A DNA stretch of 64,000 nucleotides from Thermus sp. LT1-2-5 (GCF_040363165.1 NZ_BSRG01000003.1:62001-126000), one strand, 5' to 3'; shown: positions 15,564 to 24,291, counted from the first letter of the stretch. Notes: a model not told the origin generated them from the sequence alone. Numbers and translations are program-made.

Positions 15564-16919
15564 CTACCGCCTCCTCCGCGGGTCCAAGGCGTCCCGAAGC
15601 CCATCCCCCAGGAAGTTCCAAGAAAGCACGGCCAGGAAGATGAAAAACCCCGGCCAAAGCACCCAAGGACGGTCGGTAAAGGAAGCGAAGCCGCCCTGTT
15701 GCGCCGCCTGGAGCAGGAGCCCCCAGCTGGTGTAAGGCTCCGTCACCCCAAGGCCCAAAAAGGAAAGGCCGCTTTCCCCCAGGATAAAGCCGGGGATGGT
15801 GAGGGATAGGCTCACGATCACGTAGCTCGCCGTGGCGGGAAGGACGTGCCGGGCGATGATGCGCCCATCCGAGGCCCCTAGGGCCCGGGCCGCTTGCACG
15901 TAGTCCATTTCCCGCACGGAAAGCACAATACCCCGCACCACCCTAGCCAAGCCACCCCAGCCGATGAACCCCAGAAGCCCCACCACCAGGTAGAAGGTGA
16001 ACAAGGGGTCTATGTTGGTGGGGAAAACCGCCCGCAAGGAGATCAGGAGGAACAGGCTGGGAATGGCGGCGATGATCTCCACCGTGCGCATGATGAGGTC
16101 ATCGGGGTCAAGGCGCAAAGACTCCCGGAAAACCCGGCGCAGGATGAGGAACACCGCACCCGTAGCCAAAAGGAGCACAATCCCATCCACCAGGAGGGAA
16201 AACGCATCCTGCCCTGGGCTCAAGCGGGCGAAGGACCAGGCCAAGTACAAGGCCCCTCCCGCCACCCCGAGCCATAGGGCCAGGCTCAAAGGGCCCAAGA
16301 ACCACCCCACCCCCCGCCAGGCCCTAGGGGGCAGGGAAAGGGCAAAGGGCCTTCCGGAAAAGTACCCAGCGATGCCCCCAAGCAAAAGCCCCAGGGCAAA
16401 GGAAACCAGGGCGGAAAGGATGCCGATGGTCAAGGAAACCTGGCCGCCGTAGACCACCCGGCTAAAGAGGTCGCGGCCAAAGTTGTCGGTGCCCATCAGG
16501 AAAATCTTGCCCGGCGCATCCACCCCAAAAAGCCGCAGATCGGAGCGGAAAACCTTGAAAAGGGTATAGGGCTGGTCTGGGGTACGCACGAAAAAGCGGA
16601 TGTAAAACTTCCCCTGGGTAGGGTCCTCCTCGTATCGGGGCTGGAGGCTCACCGGGTCAATGGTCCGCCGGGTGGCGTAGACGAAGGGGCGGGTAATCCG
16701 GCCGGTTTCCGGGTCCACAAAGTGGATACGGGTGGGCGGGTGGTACCCCTTAGGCGGGTAGAGCTCGTAGTAGTTGGGATCGTAAGGGCTAAAGAAACCG
16801 GCGAAAGCGGCCATCAGGTAGAGCACCAGGAGGATCCGCCCGCCCCAGACCGCCAGGCGGTGGCGGCGGAACTGGCGCAGAGCCAAGGCTAAGCCGGTGG
16901 AAGAAGCCGCGCGTTCCAC
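15564..16919 (-). CDS. dppC: Peptide-type ABC permease, DppC/OppC family with two insertions
   Basis: 451 aa, about 150 residues longer than a typical DppC. After TM1 (25-43) comes a roughly 90-residue extracytoplasmic stretch before the family motif LMGTDNFGRD (141-150). After TM2-TM3 and GYFSGR (185-190) there is a second insertion to about 272 that contains two extra hydrophobic segments (about 208-230 and 244-262), and then the standard core resumes with LIMRTVEI and the EAA loop DYVQAARALGASDGR. Start is GTG 16919 with AGGGGGG 4 nt upstream. The core is intact, so it should function; the role of the insertions is unknown. Confidence 0.9.
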   Translation of the reverse strand: MERAASSTGLALALRQFRRHRLAVWGGRILLVLYLMAAFAGFFSPYDPNYYELYPPKGYHPPTRIHFVDPETGRITRPFVYATRRTIDPVSLQPRYEEDPTQGKFYIRFFVRTPDQPYTLFKVFRSDLRLFGVDAPGKIFLMGTDNFGRDLFSRVVYGGQVSLTIGILSALVSFALGLLLGGIAGYFSGRPFALSLPPRAWRGVGWFLGPLSLALWLGVAGGALYLAWSFARLSPGQDAFSLLVDGIVLLLATGAVFLILRRVFRESLRLDPDDLIMRTVEIIAAIPSLFLLISLRAVFPTNIDPLFTFYLVVGLLGFIGWGGLARVVRGIVLSVREMDYVQAARALGASDGRIIARHVLPATASYVIVSLSLTIPGFILGESGLSFLGLGVTEPYTSWGLLLQAAQQGGFASFTDRPWVLWPGFFIFLAVLSWNFLGDGLRDALDPRRRR

Positions 16920-16928
16920 AAGACCCCC

Positions 16929-17912
16929 CTATTCATAGCGGATCCTGGGGTCCACCCAGGCCAAAAGCAGGTCGGAAATCAGGTTGCCGATCATGAGAAG
17001 AACCAGGCTGACCGTGAGGAAACCGGCGATGACGTAAAGGTCCTGGTTGGCGATGGCATCCAGGAAGAAGGGCGTGATCCCGGGCCAGGCCATGACCACC
17101 TCCACGAACCCTGCTCCGGAGATGAGGCTTGGCAAAAGCCCGCCCAAGGTGGCCACAAAGGGGATGACGGCGTTGCGGAAAGCGTGCTTGTAAAGGACCA
17201 CCCGCTCGGAAAGCCCTTTGGCCCGAGCGGTGCGGATAAAGTCCTGGGAAAGCACCTCCAGCATCTGCCCCCGCATGAGCCGGGAAAGCCCGGCGATGTC
17301 GTTGGCCGTGGCCACCAGGATCGGCACCACCGCATGCCAGGCGATGTCCAGCACCTGGCGCAAAGGGGGCATCTGCTCAAAGCCGCTAGACGTCATCCCG
17401 GAAACGGGAAACACCAGCACCCCCGTGCGGAACTTAATCTGCAAAAGAACGTAAATGGCGATAAGGGCCAGGAAGAAGCTGGGCACGGAAAGCCCCACGT
17501 ACGCCAAAAAGGACAAAAGCCTATCCCCAAAGGAATACTGGCGCACGGCCCCGTAAACCCCGATGGGGATGGCCACCAGGTAGAGCAAGAGGGTGGAAGG
17601 GATCACGATGACCATGGAGTTCACCACCCGGGGCCAGATCACCTCCAACACCGGGGCTTGGTAGGCGAAGGAATAGCCCAGGTTAAGGTGCAAGAGGTTG
17701 TTCATCCAAAGAAGGTACTGCTCGTAGACAGGGCGGTCCAGGCCGAACTGGGAGCGCAGCCTGGCAATGGTTTCGGGTGTGACCTTAGGATCTAACTCCA
17801 GCTGGGTTAGGTAGTCCCCCGGGGCCATTTGGATGATAAGGAAGGCGAGGAAGGTGGCCCCGAAAAAGGTGGGGATCAGGTAGAGGATGCGCCGAAGGAT
17901 GTAGGCGGTCAT
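16929..17912 (-). CDS. dppB: Peptide-type ABC permease, DppB/OppB family
   Basis: 327 aa permease of normal length with six hydrophobic segments. It begins MTAYILRRILYLIPT, has the DppB/OppB N-terminal FLIIQMAPGD signature and the EAA loop DFIRTARAKGLSERVVL before HAFRNAVIP. It follows the binding-protein gene after a 54-nt gap filled by a strong hairpin and precedes dppC by 9 nt. Confidence 0.92.
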   Translation of the reverse strand: MTAYILRRILYLIPTFFGATFLAFLIIQMAPGDYLTQLELDPKVTPETIARLRSQFGLDRPVYEQYLLWMNNLLHLNLGYSFAYQAPVLEVIWPRVVNSMVIVIPSTLLLYLVAIPIGVYGAVRQYSFGDRLLSFLAYVGLSVPSFFLALIAIYVLLQIKFRTGVLVFPVSGMTSSGFEQMPPLRQVLDIAWHAVVPILVATANDIAGLSRLMRGQMLEVLSQDFIRTARAKGLSERVVLYKHAFRNAVIPFVATLGGLLPSLISGAGFVEVVMAWPGITPFFLDAIANQDLYVIAGFLTVSLVLLMIGNLISDLLLAWVDPRIRYE

Positions 17913-17927
17913 GGGCTTCCCAAATGA

Positions 17928-17952
17928 CCCCCGGGGCCTTTGGCCCCGGGGG
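17928..17952 (-). terminator. Perfect 11-bp hairpin between binding-protein and permease genes
   Basis: CCCCCGGGGCC (17928-17938), TTT loop, GGCCCCGGGGG (17942-17952). No T-run follows on the minus strand, so it should act less as a terminator than as a 3'-end block to exonucleases that stabilises the binding-protein mRNA, or as a processing site. It begins 14 nt downstream of the binding-protein stop. Confidence 0.6.
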
Positions 17953-17966
17953 ATGCCGGATTTAGC

Positions 17967-19718
17967 TCATTTCTTGATGAAGGTGAGTTCCAGCTGCCGC
18001 GAGCCCCAGATGGCGCTGATGATGGCTTCCGGGTGCTCCCCGCCCAAGCGGTTGTTCCAAGCGGTATGGTAGTTGGGCCCAGCGATGTAGATGACGGGGA
18101 GGAGCTGAGCCTCGATCTCCTGCATGCGGTAACCGATCTCCACCCGTTTCTTGAAGTCCAGCTCGGTGCGGCCGCGGGAGTAAAGGGCGTCCAACTGGGT
18201 CTCCCGGGGGTCCAGGCACTGACCCGACTTGTTCCACATGTGTAGGTTGCCCTTGCAGGGCACCACGTTGGAACCAAAGGGCCAGTCCAGGCCCCCGCCC
18301 GAGAGGCCGATGATGATGGCGTCAAAGGGCCGGTCTGGACCGGAGGAGAGGAGCTGCCCCACCAGGGTGTTGAAGTCGATGGCGGTGAAGTTGACCTTCA
18401 CCCCCACCTTCTTGGCCTCGTCCACGATGAGCTTGGCAATCTGCTCCCGCTGAGGGTTGCCGGCGTTGGTGGAGAGGTTGAACTCCAGCCTCCGGCCCTT
18501 GCTGTCCACCAAGTACCCCTCCCGGTCCTTCCGGGTGAAGCCAAGCTCAGCGAGGAGCTTGGCCGCCTGCTGCGGGTTGTACTCGTACTTGGGCACCTTG
18601 GGGTTCACCCACTGGGTGAGCACGGGGTAAACGCTGGAGTACATGGGGGTACCCAGACCGCCGTAGACGATCTCCACCACCGCCTGGCGGTTCACCAGGT
18701 GGCTCATGGCCCGGCGGAACTTCTCCGAGCGGAAGAGGCTTTGCTTGAAGAGGTCGGAGGCTTTGTTCCAGTTGAAGACCATGAACTGGCTGCTGGCCAC
18801 CGGGGAGGCGTTCACCTTAATGGTGGCGTCCAGACGGCCCGCCTGGATGGCCTGGCGGATCTGGGAAATGTGGTCCACAGTGGTGACTTCGAAGAAGACG
18901 TCTGTGTTGCCCGCTAGAAACTCCGCTAGGGCGGCGTTGACGTCCTTTACGATCTTGATCTCGTAGCGGTCCAGGTAAGGCAAGGGGTTCCCCGCCTCGT
19001 CCTTGTTCCATTCCCCGAAGACGGGGTTCCGCTTCAGCACCAAACGCTCCCCTGGCCGGTAGCTCTCCACAAGCCAAGGCCCCGCCGAAACGATGTTCTC
19101 GGGCTTCTCGTTCAGCGTCCACATCTTCTTGATCCCCTCGGCCCCCTCCTTCTGGTAGACAGGCCCGAAGATGTGGGCGGGCCAGGGGGTAAAGGAAGCC
19201 ACATTCAAAGCCTCGGCATCCGTTTTGGGGTAGATGAAGCGGAGGGTGTAATCGTCAATCTTCCGCAAGGTGATGGGCTTGCCGTCGATGAAGAAGGAGT
19301 CATAGCTGTTGGAGCCCACCGCCTTGTCGGTGTGGATGCGCCAGGTCATGATCCAGTCGTCGGCGGTAATGGGGCGGCCGTCGGACCACTTCATGCCCCG
19401 GCGGATTTTGAAGGTAATTTCCAGCTTGTTGGGACTGATGCTAAAGGACTCCGCCATGTAGGGGATCCAGTCCCCGGTGGTGGGGTCACGGCGCACCAGG
19501 CCGTAAGGGGAGATGGTATCCGGGACATTGGTCGCCTCGGCGGTGATGAAGGGGTTAAAGGTCCGGAAGTCGGAGATCACCGCCCTCCGCAGGGTACCTC
19601 CCCGCTTGACCTCGGACGGCTTGGCCACGGTCCACTTCTGCGGCCAAACGAAGGTCTGGGCGCTGGCCACCTCGGCCAAAGCGATAAAGCTTACCACCAA
19701 AGCTAGAACCTTTCTCAT
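17967..19718 (-). CDS. Peptide-type ABC transporter substrate-binding protein
   Basis: 583 aa secreted protein of SBP family 5 (DppA/OppA). A signal peptide ends near VASAQ-TFVW (residue 20-21); no lipobox is present. The family 5 features follow: RRAVISDFRTFNPF near the N-terminus, MAESFSISPNKLEITFKIRRGMKWSDGRPITADDW, and FRRAMSHLVNRQAVVE. Start is ATG 19718 with GGAGG 8 nt upstream and a good TTGACA promoter. The ligand is unknown; proteins of this subfamily bind peptides, but some thermophile members bind sugar oligomers. Confidence 0.92.
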   Translation of the reverse strand: MRKVLALVVSFIALAEVASAQTFVWPQKWTVAKPSEVKRGGTLRRAVISDFRTFNPFITAEATNVPDTISPYGLVRRDPTTGDWIPYMAESFSISPNKLEITFKIRRGMKWSDGRPITADDWIMTWRIHTDKAVGSNSYDSFFIDGKPITLRKIDDYTLRFIYPKTDAEALNVASFTPWPAHIFGPVYQKEGAEGIKKMWTLNEKPENIVSAGPWLVESYRPGERLVLKRNPVFGEWNKDEAGNPLPYLDRYEIKIVKDVNAALAEFLAGNTDVFFEVTTVDHISQIRQAIQAGRLDATIKVNASPVASSQFMVFNWNKASDLFKQSLFRSEKFRRAMSHLVNRQAVVEIVYGGLGTPMYSSVYPVLTQWVNPKVPKYEYNPQQAAKLLAELGFTRKDREGYLVDSKGRRLEFNLSTNAGNPQREQIAKLIVDEAKKVGVKVNFTAIDFNTLVGQLLSSGPDRPFDAIIIGLSGGGLDWPFGSNVVPCKGNLHMWNKSGQCLDPRETQLDALYSRGRTELDFKKRVEIGYRMQEIEAQLLPVIYIAGPNYHTAWNNRLGGEHPEAIISAIWGSRQLELTFIKK

Positions 19719-19748
19719 GTTTTCGCCTCCATCTGCCTTACGGCGCTA

Positions 19749-19778
19749 AGGCTACACGTTCCATTTAGACCCTGTCAA
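19749..19778 (-). promoter_or_regulatory. Promoter of the peptide-type ABC operon
   Basis: Minus-strand TTGACA (19778-19773), a perfect -35, and TAGCCT (19754-19749) with an 18-nt spacer, followed by a roughly 25-nt leader and a GGAGG ribosome site before the SBP ATG. Confidence 0.7.
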
Positions 19779-19789
19779 GCACGCTTGAC
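19774..19789. promoter_or_regulatory. 16-bp palindrome (operator candidate) over the -35
   Basis: GTCAAGC-AC-GCTTGAC is a perfect inverted repeat with 7-bp arms. Its left half is the -35 of the SBP promoter, so a protein bound here would block RNA polymerase. It lies in the divergent gap between the transporter operon and the alcohol dehydrogenase gene and could influence both. Confidence 0.55.
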
Positions 19790-19834
19790 CCGTGGGGGGG
19801 TTCGTGAAAAAATCCCCTGCATAAGGAGGCGGCC

Positions 19835-20866
19835 ATGAAAGCGGTGGTCATGGAGGCGAGAGGCGGCCCGGAGGTGCTCAAGGCAGCGGAGGTGCCTACA
19901 CCGGAGCCGGGCCCTAAGGAGGTGCGCTTACGGGTGAAGGCGGCGGCCCTCAACCACCTGGACGTCTGGGTGCGCAAGGGCGTGGCGAGTCCCAAGCTTC
20001 CCCTCCCCCACGTGCTTGGCGCCGATGCCAGCGGGGTGGTGGAAGCGGTGGGCCCAGGGGTCACGGCCTTTGCCCCGGGGGACGAGGTGGTGGTGAACCC
20101 CGGCCTTTCCTGCGGCCACTGCGAACGCTGCCTGGCAGGAGAGGACAACCTTTGCCCAAGGTACGAGATCCTGGGGGAACACCGCTGGGGAGCGTACGCA
20201 GAGTATCTGGTGGTGCCCGAGACGAACCTTCTCCCCAAGCCTAAGAACCTGTCCTTTGAGGAGGCAGCGGCCATCCCCCTGACCTTCCTCACCGCCTGGC
20301 AGATGGTGGTGGACAAGCTCCAGGTCCGCCCCGGGGAGGACGTGCTGGTCATGGCGGCGGGAAGCGGGGTGAGCGTGGCCGCCATCCAGATCGCCAAGCT
20401 CCACGGGGCCCGGGTCATCGCCACGGCGGGCTCCGAGGACAAGCTCAGGAAAGCCCGGGAACTGGGAGCGGACGAGGGGGTGAACTACACCCACCCCGAA
20501 TGGTTTAAGGAGGTGCGCCGCCTTACCGGGGGTAAGGGGGCAGACAAGGTGGTGGACCATACCGGCGCCCTTTACTTTGAAGGGGTAATCAAGGCCACGG
20601 CCAACGGGGGTAGGATCGCCATCGCCGGGGCCTCCTCGGGGTACGAGGGGACCCTGCCCTTTGCCCACGTGTTCTTCCGCCAGCTTTCCATCTTGGGCTC
20701 CACCATGGCTTCCAAAAGCCGCCTTTATCCCATTTTGCGCTTCGTTGAGATGGGAAAGCTTCGGCCCGTGGTGGGCCAGGTGCTCCCCTTGGAGGAAGCG
20801 GCAGAAGGCCATCGGCTTTTGGAGGAGCGGCGGGTATTTGGCAAGGTGGTGCTTCGGGTAGACTAA
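19835..20866 (+). CDS. Zinc-type medium-chain alcohol dehydrogenase/oxidoreductase
   Basis: 343 aa MDR-superfamily enzyme. The structural zinc site [15 protein letters not shown] (four Cys, about residues 91-105) is intact. Catalytic zinc ligands are less typical: the usual first Cys and GHE are replaced by LNHLDVWV and VLGADASG, so it belongs with the quinone-oxidoreductase-like zinc-ADH branch. The NAD(P) loop reads [14 protein letters not shown] instead of GxGxxG. Start is ATG 19835 with AAGGAGG upstream. The substrate cannot be read from the sequence. Confidence 0.88.
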   Translation: MKAVVMEARGGPEVLKAAEVPTPEPGPKEVRLRVKAAALNHLDVWVRKGVASPKLPLPHVLGADASGVVEAVGPGVTAFAPGDEVVVNPGLSCGHCERCLAGEDNLCPRYEILGEHRWGAYAEYLVVPETNLLPKPKNLSFEEAAAIPLTFLTAWQMVVDKLQVRPGEDVLVMAAGSGVSVAAIQIAKLHGARVIATAGSEDKLRKARELGADEGVNYTHPEWFKEVRRLTGGKGADKVVDHTGALYFEGVIKATANGGRIAIAGASSGYEGTLPFAHVFFRQLSILGSTMASKSRLYPILRFVEMGKLRPVVGQVLPLEEAAEGHRLLEERRVFGKVVLRVD

Positions 20867-20915
20867 GGCGTTTTGTCCCTTTCCCGAAGGGAGCCCAGGC
20901 TACGGGCCCTGGGCG

Positions 20916-20921
20916 TAAAAT
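20916..20921 (+). promoter_or_regulatory. Candidate -10 for the ferredoxin-NADP reductase gene
   Basis: TAAAAT lies 20 nt before the ATG at 20941, leaving room for a short leader with the ribosome site GAGGTGG. A GC-rich hairpin GCCCAGG...CCTGGGC (20893-20914) lies immediately upstream and has no T-run. Confidence 0.4.
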
Positions 20922-20940
20922 GCCAGGCGAGGTGGCACCC

Positions 20941-21948
20941 ATGGAACACACGGACGTGATCATCATCGGCGCAGGACCAGTAGGGCTTTTCGCAGGCTTT
21001 TACGTGGGCATGCGGGGGCTTACCTTCCGCTTTGTGGACCCTCTGCCGGAACCTGGGGGACAGCTCGCCGCTTTGTACCCGGAAAAGTACATCTACGACG
21101 TGGCGGGCTTTCCTAAGGTATACGCCAAGGACCTGGTGCGGGGCTTGGTAGAACAGGTAGCCCCCTTTAACCCCGTCTACAACCTAGGGGAACGGGCGGA
21201 AACCCTGGAACGGGAGGGGGACCTCTTTAAGGTGACCTCCTCCCTGGGCAACACCTACACGGCTAAGGCGGTGATCATCGCCGCAGGGGTGGGGGCTTTC
21301 GAGCCCAGGCGGATCGGCGCCCCAGGGGAGAAGGAATTTGAAGGCAAAGGGGTCTATTACGCGGTAAAGACCAAGGCAGAGTTCCAAGGTAAGCGGGTTC
21401 TCATCGTAGGCGGGGGGGATAGCGCCGTGGACTGGGCCCTCAACCTGCTGGACACCGCCAAGGAGATCACCCTCATCCACCGTAGGCCCCAGTTCCGGGC
21501 CCACGAGGCCAGCGTGAAGGAGCTTTTCAAGGCGGCGGAGGAAGGAAAGCTCTCCGTCCTTACCCCCTACGAGGTGCGGCGGATAGAAGGGGACACCTGG
21601 GTGAAGAGGGCGGTGATTTTCCACAACCAAACCCAGGAGGAAAGAGCGTTGGAGGTGGATGCCGTCTTGATCTTGGCAGGTTACCTCACCAAGCTGGGCC
21701 CCTTGGCCAACTGGGGCCTGGCGTTGGAAAAGAACAAGATCAAGGTAGACACCACCATGGCCACCAGCATTCCAGGAGTTTACGCCTGTGGGGACATCGT
21801 CACCTACCCGGGAAAGCTTCCCCTCATTGTCCTTGGGTTCGGTGAGGCCGCCATCGCCGCCAACCACGCCGCCGCCTACGCCAACCCAGCCCTCAAGGTG
21901 AACCCGGGCCACTCCTCCGAAAAGGCGGAGGAGAAATCCCCCGCCTGA
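20941..21948 (+). CDS. Ferredoxin/flavodoxin-NADP(+) reductase, thioredoxin-reductase-like (type 2)
   Basis: 335 aa FAD enzyme of the YumC/TrxR-like FNR family that moves electrons between NADP(H) and ferredoxin. The FAD motif [10 protein letters not shown] is at residues 11-20, the NADP motif [10 protein letters not shown] near 160, and the C-terminal FAD contact [21 protein letters not shown] is typical. There is no CxxC in the NADP domain, which separates it from true thioredoxin reductase. Start is ATG 20941 with GAGGTGG 6 nt upstream; the earlier ATG at 20920 overlaps the -10. A clear terminator follows. Confidence 0.92.
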   Translation: MEHTDVIIIGAGPVGLFAGFYVGMRGLTFRFVDPLPEPGGQLAALYPEKYIYDVAGFPKVYAKDLVRGLVEQVAPFNPVYNLGERAETLEREGDLFKVTSSLGNTYTAKAVIIAAGVGAFEPRRIGAPGEKEFEGKGVYYAVKTKAEFQGKRVLIVGGGDSAVDWALNLLDTAKEITLIHRRPQFRAHEASVKELFKAAEEGKLSVLTPYEVRRIEGDTWVKRAVIFHNQTQEERALEVDAVLILAGYLTKLGPLANWGLALEKNKIKVDTTMATSIPGVYACGDIVTYPGKLPLIVLGFGEAAIAANHAAAYANPALKVNPGHSSEKAEEKSPA

Positions 21949-21956
21949 AACCCCTT

Positions 21957-21988
21957 CGCCCCAGAGCCACCCTCTGGGGGGCGTTTTT
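21957..21988 (+). terminator. Rho-independent terminator
   Basis: CGCCCCAGAG pairs with CTCTGGGGGGCG around a CCACC loop, followed by TTTTT. It ends transcription of the reductase gene. Confidence 0.85.
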
Positions 21989-21992
21989 GCCC

Positions 21993-21998
21993 TATCAT
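21993..21998 (+). promoter_or_regulatory. -10 element of the NYN gene
   Basis: TATCAT, 8 nt upstream of the ATG at 22007, directly behind the terminator. No Shine-Dalgarno sequence is seen, so a leaderless transcript is likely. Confidence 0.5.
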
Positions 21999-22006
21999 GG
22001 GGGCAT

Positions 22007-22555
22007 ATGCGGGTTGCCCTCTTCATTGACGGTTCGTACATGTACCTGGCGGCCAAGCGCCTCGGGTGGAACGTGGATCACCGGCGGGTACTCACCCAGT
22101 TCGCCACGCCGGAGCAGCTGTACAACGCCTTTTACTACGTGCCCGTCACCGACCCGGAGGACGAACGGCAACAACGCTTCATTGACGCCCTGGTCTTTAT
22201 GGGCTACACGGTGCGAAGCCGCTTGACCCGGGGGGAGGCCCGTTTTGAGGCCATGATGGCCACGGACCTTCTCACCACCGCTCCCCGCTGGGACCGAGCC
22301 ATCGTGGCCAGCGGCTCCGGGGACTTGGCCCACACCTTCGCCGCGCTCCGCGCCATGGGCAAGGAGGTCCACCTCCTAGGCCTGCACGAACTCGCTGATT
22401 TGGAGCTCCGCAACCAGGCGGACCGCTTCCTTAACCTGCCCGAGTGGCGGGAAGTGCTGGAACGGACCCTGGGGGGCCGGCGTACCTACGTGGGCTATCC
22501 CGTGGAGGCCACGGTGGAGGTGCCCCCCGCCACGGTGGAGGAGGGCAAGCCCTAA
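22007..22555 (+). CDS. NYN/PIN-like domain protein (LabA/DUF88 type)
   Basis: 182 aa cytoplasmic protein. It has the NYN N-terminal strand ALFIDGSYMY (Asp in place for metal binding), the middle EAMMATDLL Asp and the late AIVASGSGDLAHTF strand. Families of this fold are RNases. The usual S-G-D-x-D metal motif reads SGSGD here, so one acidic ligand is replaced by Ser, and activity is uncertain. Residues after about 150 form a short tail rich in Val, Pro and Glu. The gene is followed 7 nt later by a secreted-protein gene with which it likely shares a transcript. Confidence 0.8.
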   Translation: MRVALFIDGSYMYLAAKRLGWNVDHRRVLTQFATPEQLYNAFYYVPVTDPEDERQQRFIDALVFMGYTVRSRLTRGEARFEAMMATDLLTTAPRWDRAIVASGSGDLAHTFAALRAMGKEVHLLGLHELADLELRNQADRFLNLPEWREVLERTLGGRRTYVGYPVEATVEVPPATVEEGKP

Positions 22556-22562
22556 AAGGGCC

Positions 22563-23582
22563 ATGCCCCTTGGTCCTTGGCTCGTCCTGATCTTGGCGGG
22601 CCTACTTTTTTTCGCCCTACCCAACTTCCCCGAACCCACCCCTGCCCCCAACTTACGGGCCCTTCTCCCCTACCCTAAGGCGGTCCAGGAAAGGCTGGTG
22701 GCTTTGCATTTGCGTAACAAGGCAAGCTTGCACCTCCTTCTAGGGGAAAAAGCGGCCCGGGCCTATGACCGCTTAGTGCGCCTGGAACTGAGCAACCAAC
22801 GGGCGGGCAAACGATCCGCCTTCAGCGAGCCCGAGGGTGCCCTCTGGGCCGCCCAGAGGTGGGTGGAGGCTATCGGCCAGGCCCACCGGGGGCGGAGGGT
22901 GGACCTGCATGGCCTTCCCACCGCCCCTCACCACGTCCTGCCCCATGCTAGGGAAATCCGGGCGGCGGCGGGGGCGTTGCGCATCCCGCCGGGGACGCTG
23001 GCGGCCATCGTGGACAACGAGCAGTACGGCGGGGACAAAGCCTTGGGGCTTTCCCGGGGGGTGCGGGAGGCGGCGGACGCCCTCGCCCAGGACCTGGCGG
23101 CGCTCCAGGGCCAGGCCCCCTTTAGCCGCACCTTGGGCCTGGCCCAGATGAGCTGGGAAGACGCCCTCAAGCAGGAGGAACGGCTGAGGCGCTTTGGGGC
23201 TTGGGACCCCGCAAGGCCTTTCCCCCGCACCGAGGCCGAGGCCCGGGCCGCCTTGGAGGACGCCTACCTCAACCTCCTCTTCACCGCAAGCCGCCTCAGG
23301 GGCTACTTCAACGCCATTCTGGGCCTTCCGCCCGGGGATATGCGGGTCCTCGAGGACCCCTGGCTTTACTACTTAGGCCCCGCTTGGCACAACTACCCCT
23401 TGCGGGCGCAGAACCTGGAAACCTGGGAGGATAGCTTCCACGGCTTCTTCAAAGGCCTTCTTTACCAGGTGGTCCTCGAGGGGCACTGGCACCTGGAAGG
23501 CCAGACCCTCCTTCCCTTGAAGGCGTTTGGCCCCGGGACCGAGGCCCCGCCCACCTCCTACCCGCCCCGCCTTTTACCCTAG
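22563..23582 (+). CDS. Membrane-anchored or secreted protein with lysozyme-like features
   Basis: 339 aa. Residues about 5-22 are a hydrophobic signal or anchor (LVLILAGLLFFALP) followed by a Pro-rich linker. The central part contains PPGTLAAIVDNEQYGG and then FSRTLGLAQMSWEDAL, a layout like the catalytic Glu and the S-x-G-x-x-Q-M motif of goose-type lysozyme/lytic transglycosylase folds. I do not recognise a named family, so the peptidoglycan-hydrolase idea is inference. The stop overlaps the convergent DUF402 gene stop in CTAG. Ribosome site is weak (AAAGGG). Confidence 0.7.
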   Translation: MPLGPWLVLILAGLLFFALPNFPEPTPAPNLRALLPYPKAVQERLVALHLRNKASLHLLLGEKAARAYDRLVRLELSNQRAGKRSAFSEPEGALWAAQRWVEAIGQAHRGRRVDLHGLPTAPHHVLPHAREIRAAAGALRIPPGTLAAIVDNEQYGGDKALGLSRGVREAADALAQDLAALQGQAPFSRTLGLAQMSWEDALKQEERLRRFGAWDPARPFPRTEAEARAALEDAYLNLLFTASRLRGYFNAILGLPPGDMRVLEDPWLYYLGPAWHNYPLRAQNLETWEDSFHGFFKGLLYQVVLEGHWHLEGQTLLPLKAFGPGTEAPPTSYPPRLLP

Positions 23583-24103
23583 ACCCGCTCCATCCAAGGA
23601 AGGGGCTCCCCCGGGGGGAGGACGGGCCAGCGCCCCTCGCGCATGTGCCGGAAGATGGCCTCCACCGCCCTTTCCGCTTCCTCCACCCAGGCGCTTGGGT
23701 AAAGGGGCCGTTTCGCCAGAAACTCCTCCCGATCAAACACCTGGCAGGTGTGGTCCGCCCGGCACTTCACATCTAGTTCCAGGTCGTACTGGCGAAAAGC
23801 CTTCCCCGTCCACTCCGCCGGGGTCTGCACGTTCCAGTAGTATTCCAAGACCTTGCCTTGGCGAACGTCAGGCCCCCCAGAGTACCAGGCCCCAGGGAAG
23901 AAGGCCACGTAGGCATCGTGGTCCAGGACCACAGACCGCCCCTTGGCCACGTGGTGGAACACCCCACCTTGGGGCAAGAGGGTAAGGACGCCCTCCGGCC
24001 GCACCTCCACCACCCGGGCTTCCCAATGGTAGTGAAGAACCTCTTCCGGGTACTTCCAAAACTCCACCCGGACCCATTCCCCTGGGGCGAGGGGCCAGCT
24101 CAC
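23579..24103 (-). CDS. DUF402 family protein (possible nucleoside di/triphosphate phosphatase)
   Basis: 174 aa beta-barrel protein. It shows the DUF402 signatures: repeated Trp/Tyr/His strands, YDLELDVKC with paired acidic metal ligands, VFDREEFL, and a C-terminal helix (EEAERAVEAIFRHM). Some DUF402 members hydrolyse nucleotides or take part in fosfomycin biosynthesis; the role here is not known. The start is GTG 24103, which overlaps the upstream stop as GTGA, rather than an ATG 33 codons earlier inside the neighbouring gene. Confidence 0.78.
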   Translation of the reverse strand: MSWPLAPGEWVRVEFWKYPEEVLHYHWEARVVEVRPEGVLTLLPQGGVFHHVAKGRSVVLDHDAYVAFFPGAWYSGGPDVRQGKVLEYYWNVQTPAEWTGKAFRQYDLELDVKCRADHTCQVFDREEFLAKRPLYPSAWVEEAERAVEAIFRHMREGRWPVLPPGEPLPWMERV

Positions 24104-24291
24104 CGCTTGGTGCTGATGCCCAAGACCTTGTACAAGGCGCAAAAGCCGGTTATGGCCGTGAAGAGGAGGACCACGGCCACGATCCCCAAGATCCAGTTCC
24201 AAGGAGAAGCGGACTGGAAGGCGAAGTAGAAGAGAACCAGGGCCAGAACAAAGCGGATGACCCGGTCGGTGGTGCTCTCGTTCACCGTCAT
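24100..24291 (-). CDS. Small two-helix membrane protein, DUF2892 (YgaP-type)
   Basis: 63 aa. It begins MTVNESTTDRVIR, then has two hydrophobic helices (about 14-29 and 34-52) with a short WNWI turn between them, and CALYKVLGI near the end; this is the usual DUF2892 pattern (N-E-x-x-x-D-R-x-x-R). Start is ATG 24291 with GGAGG 8 nt upstream; a GTG three codons earlier is less well placed. A TATAAA -10 lies about 20-30 nt upstream. It is coupled to DUF402 by GTGA. Confidence 0.85.
   Translation of the reverse strand: MTVNESTTDRVIRFVLALVLFYFAFQSASPWNWILGIVAVVLLFTAITGFCALYKVLGISTKR

Noticed and set aside
20893..20914. Hairpin GCCCAGG/CCTGGGC as terminator of the alcohol dehydrogenase gene
   Set aside because: No T-run follows; it abuts a -10 element, so it is not counted as a terminator.
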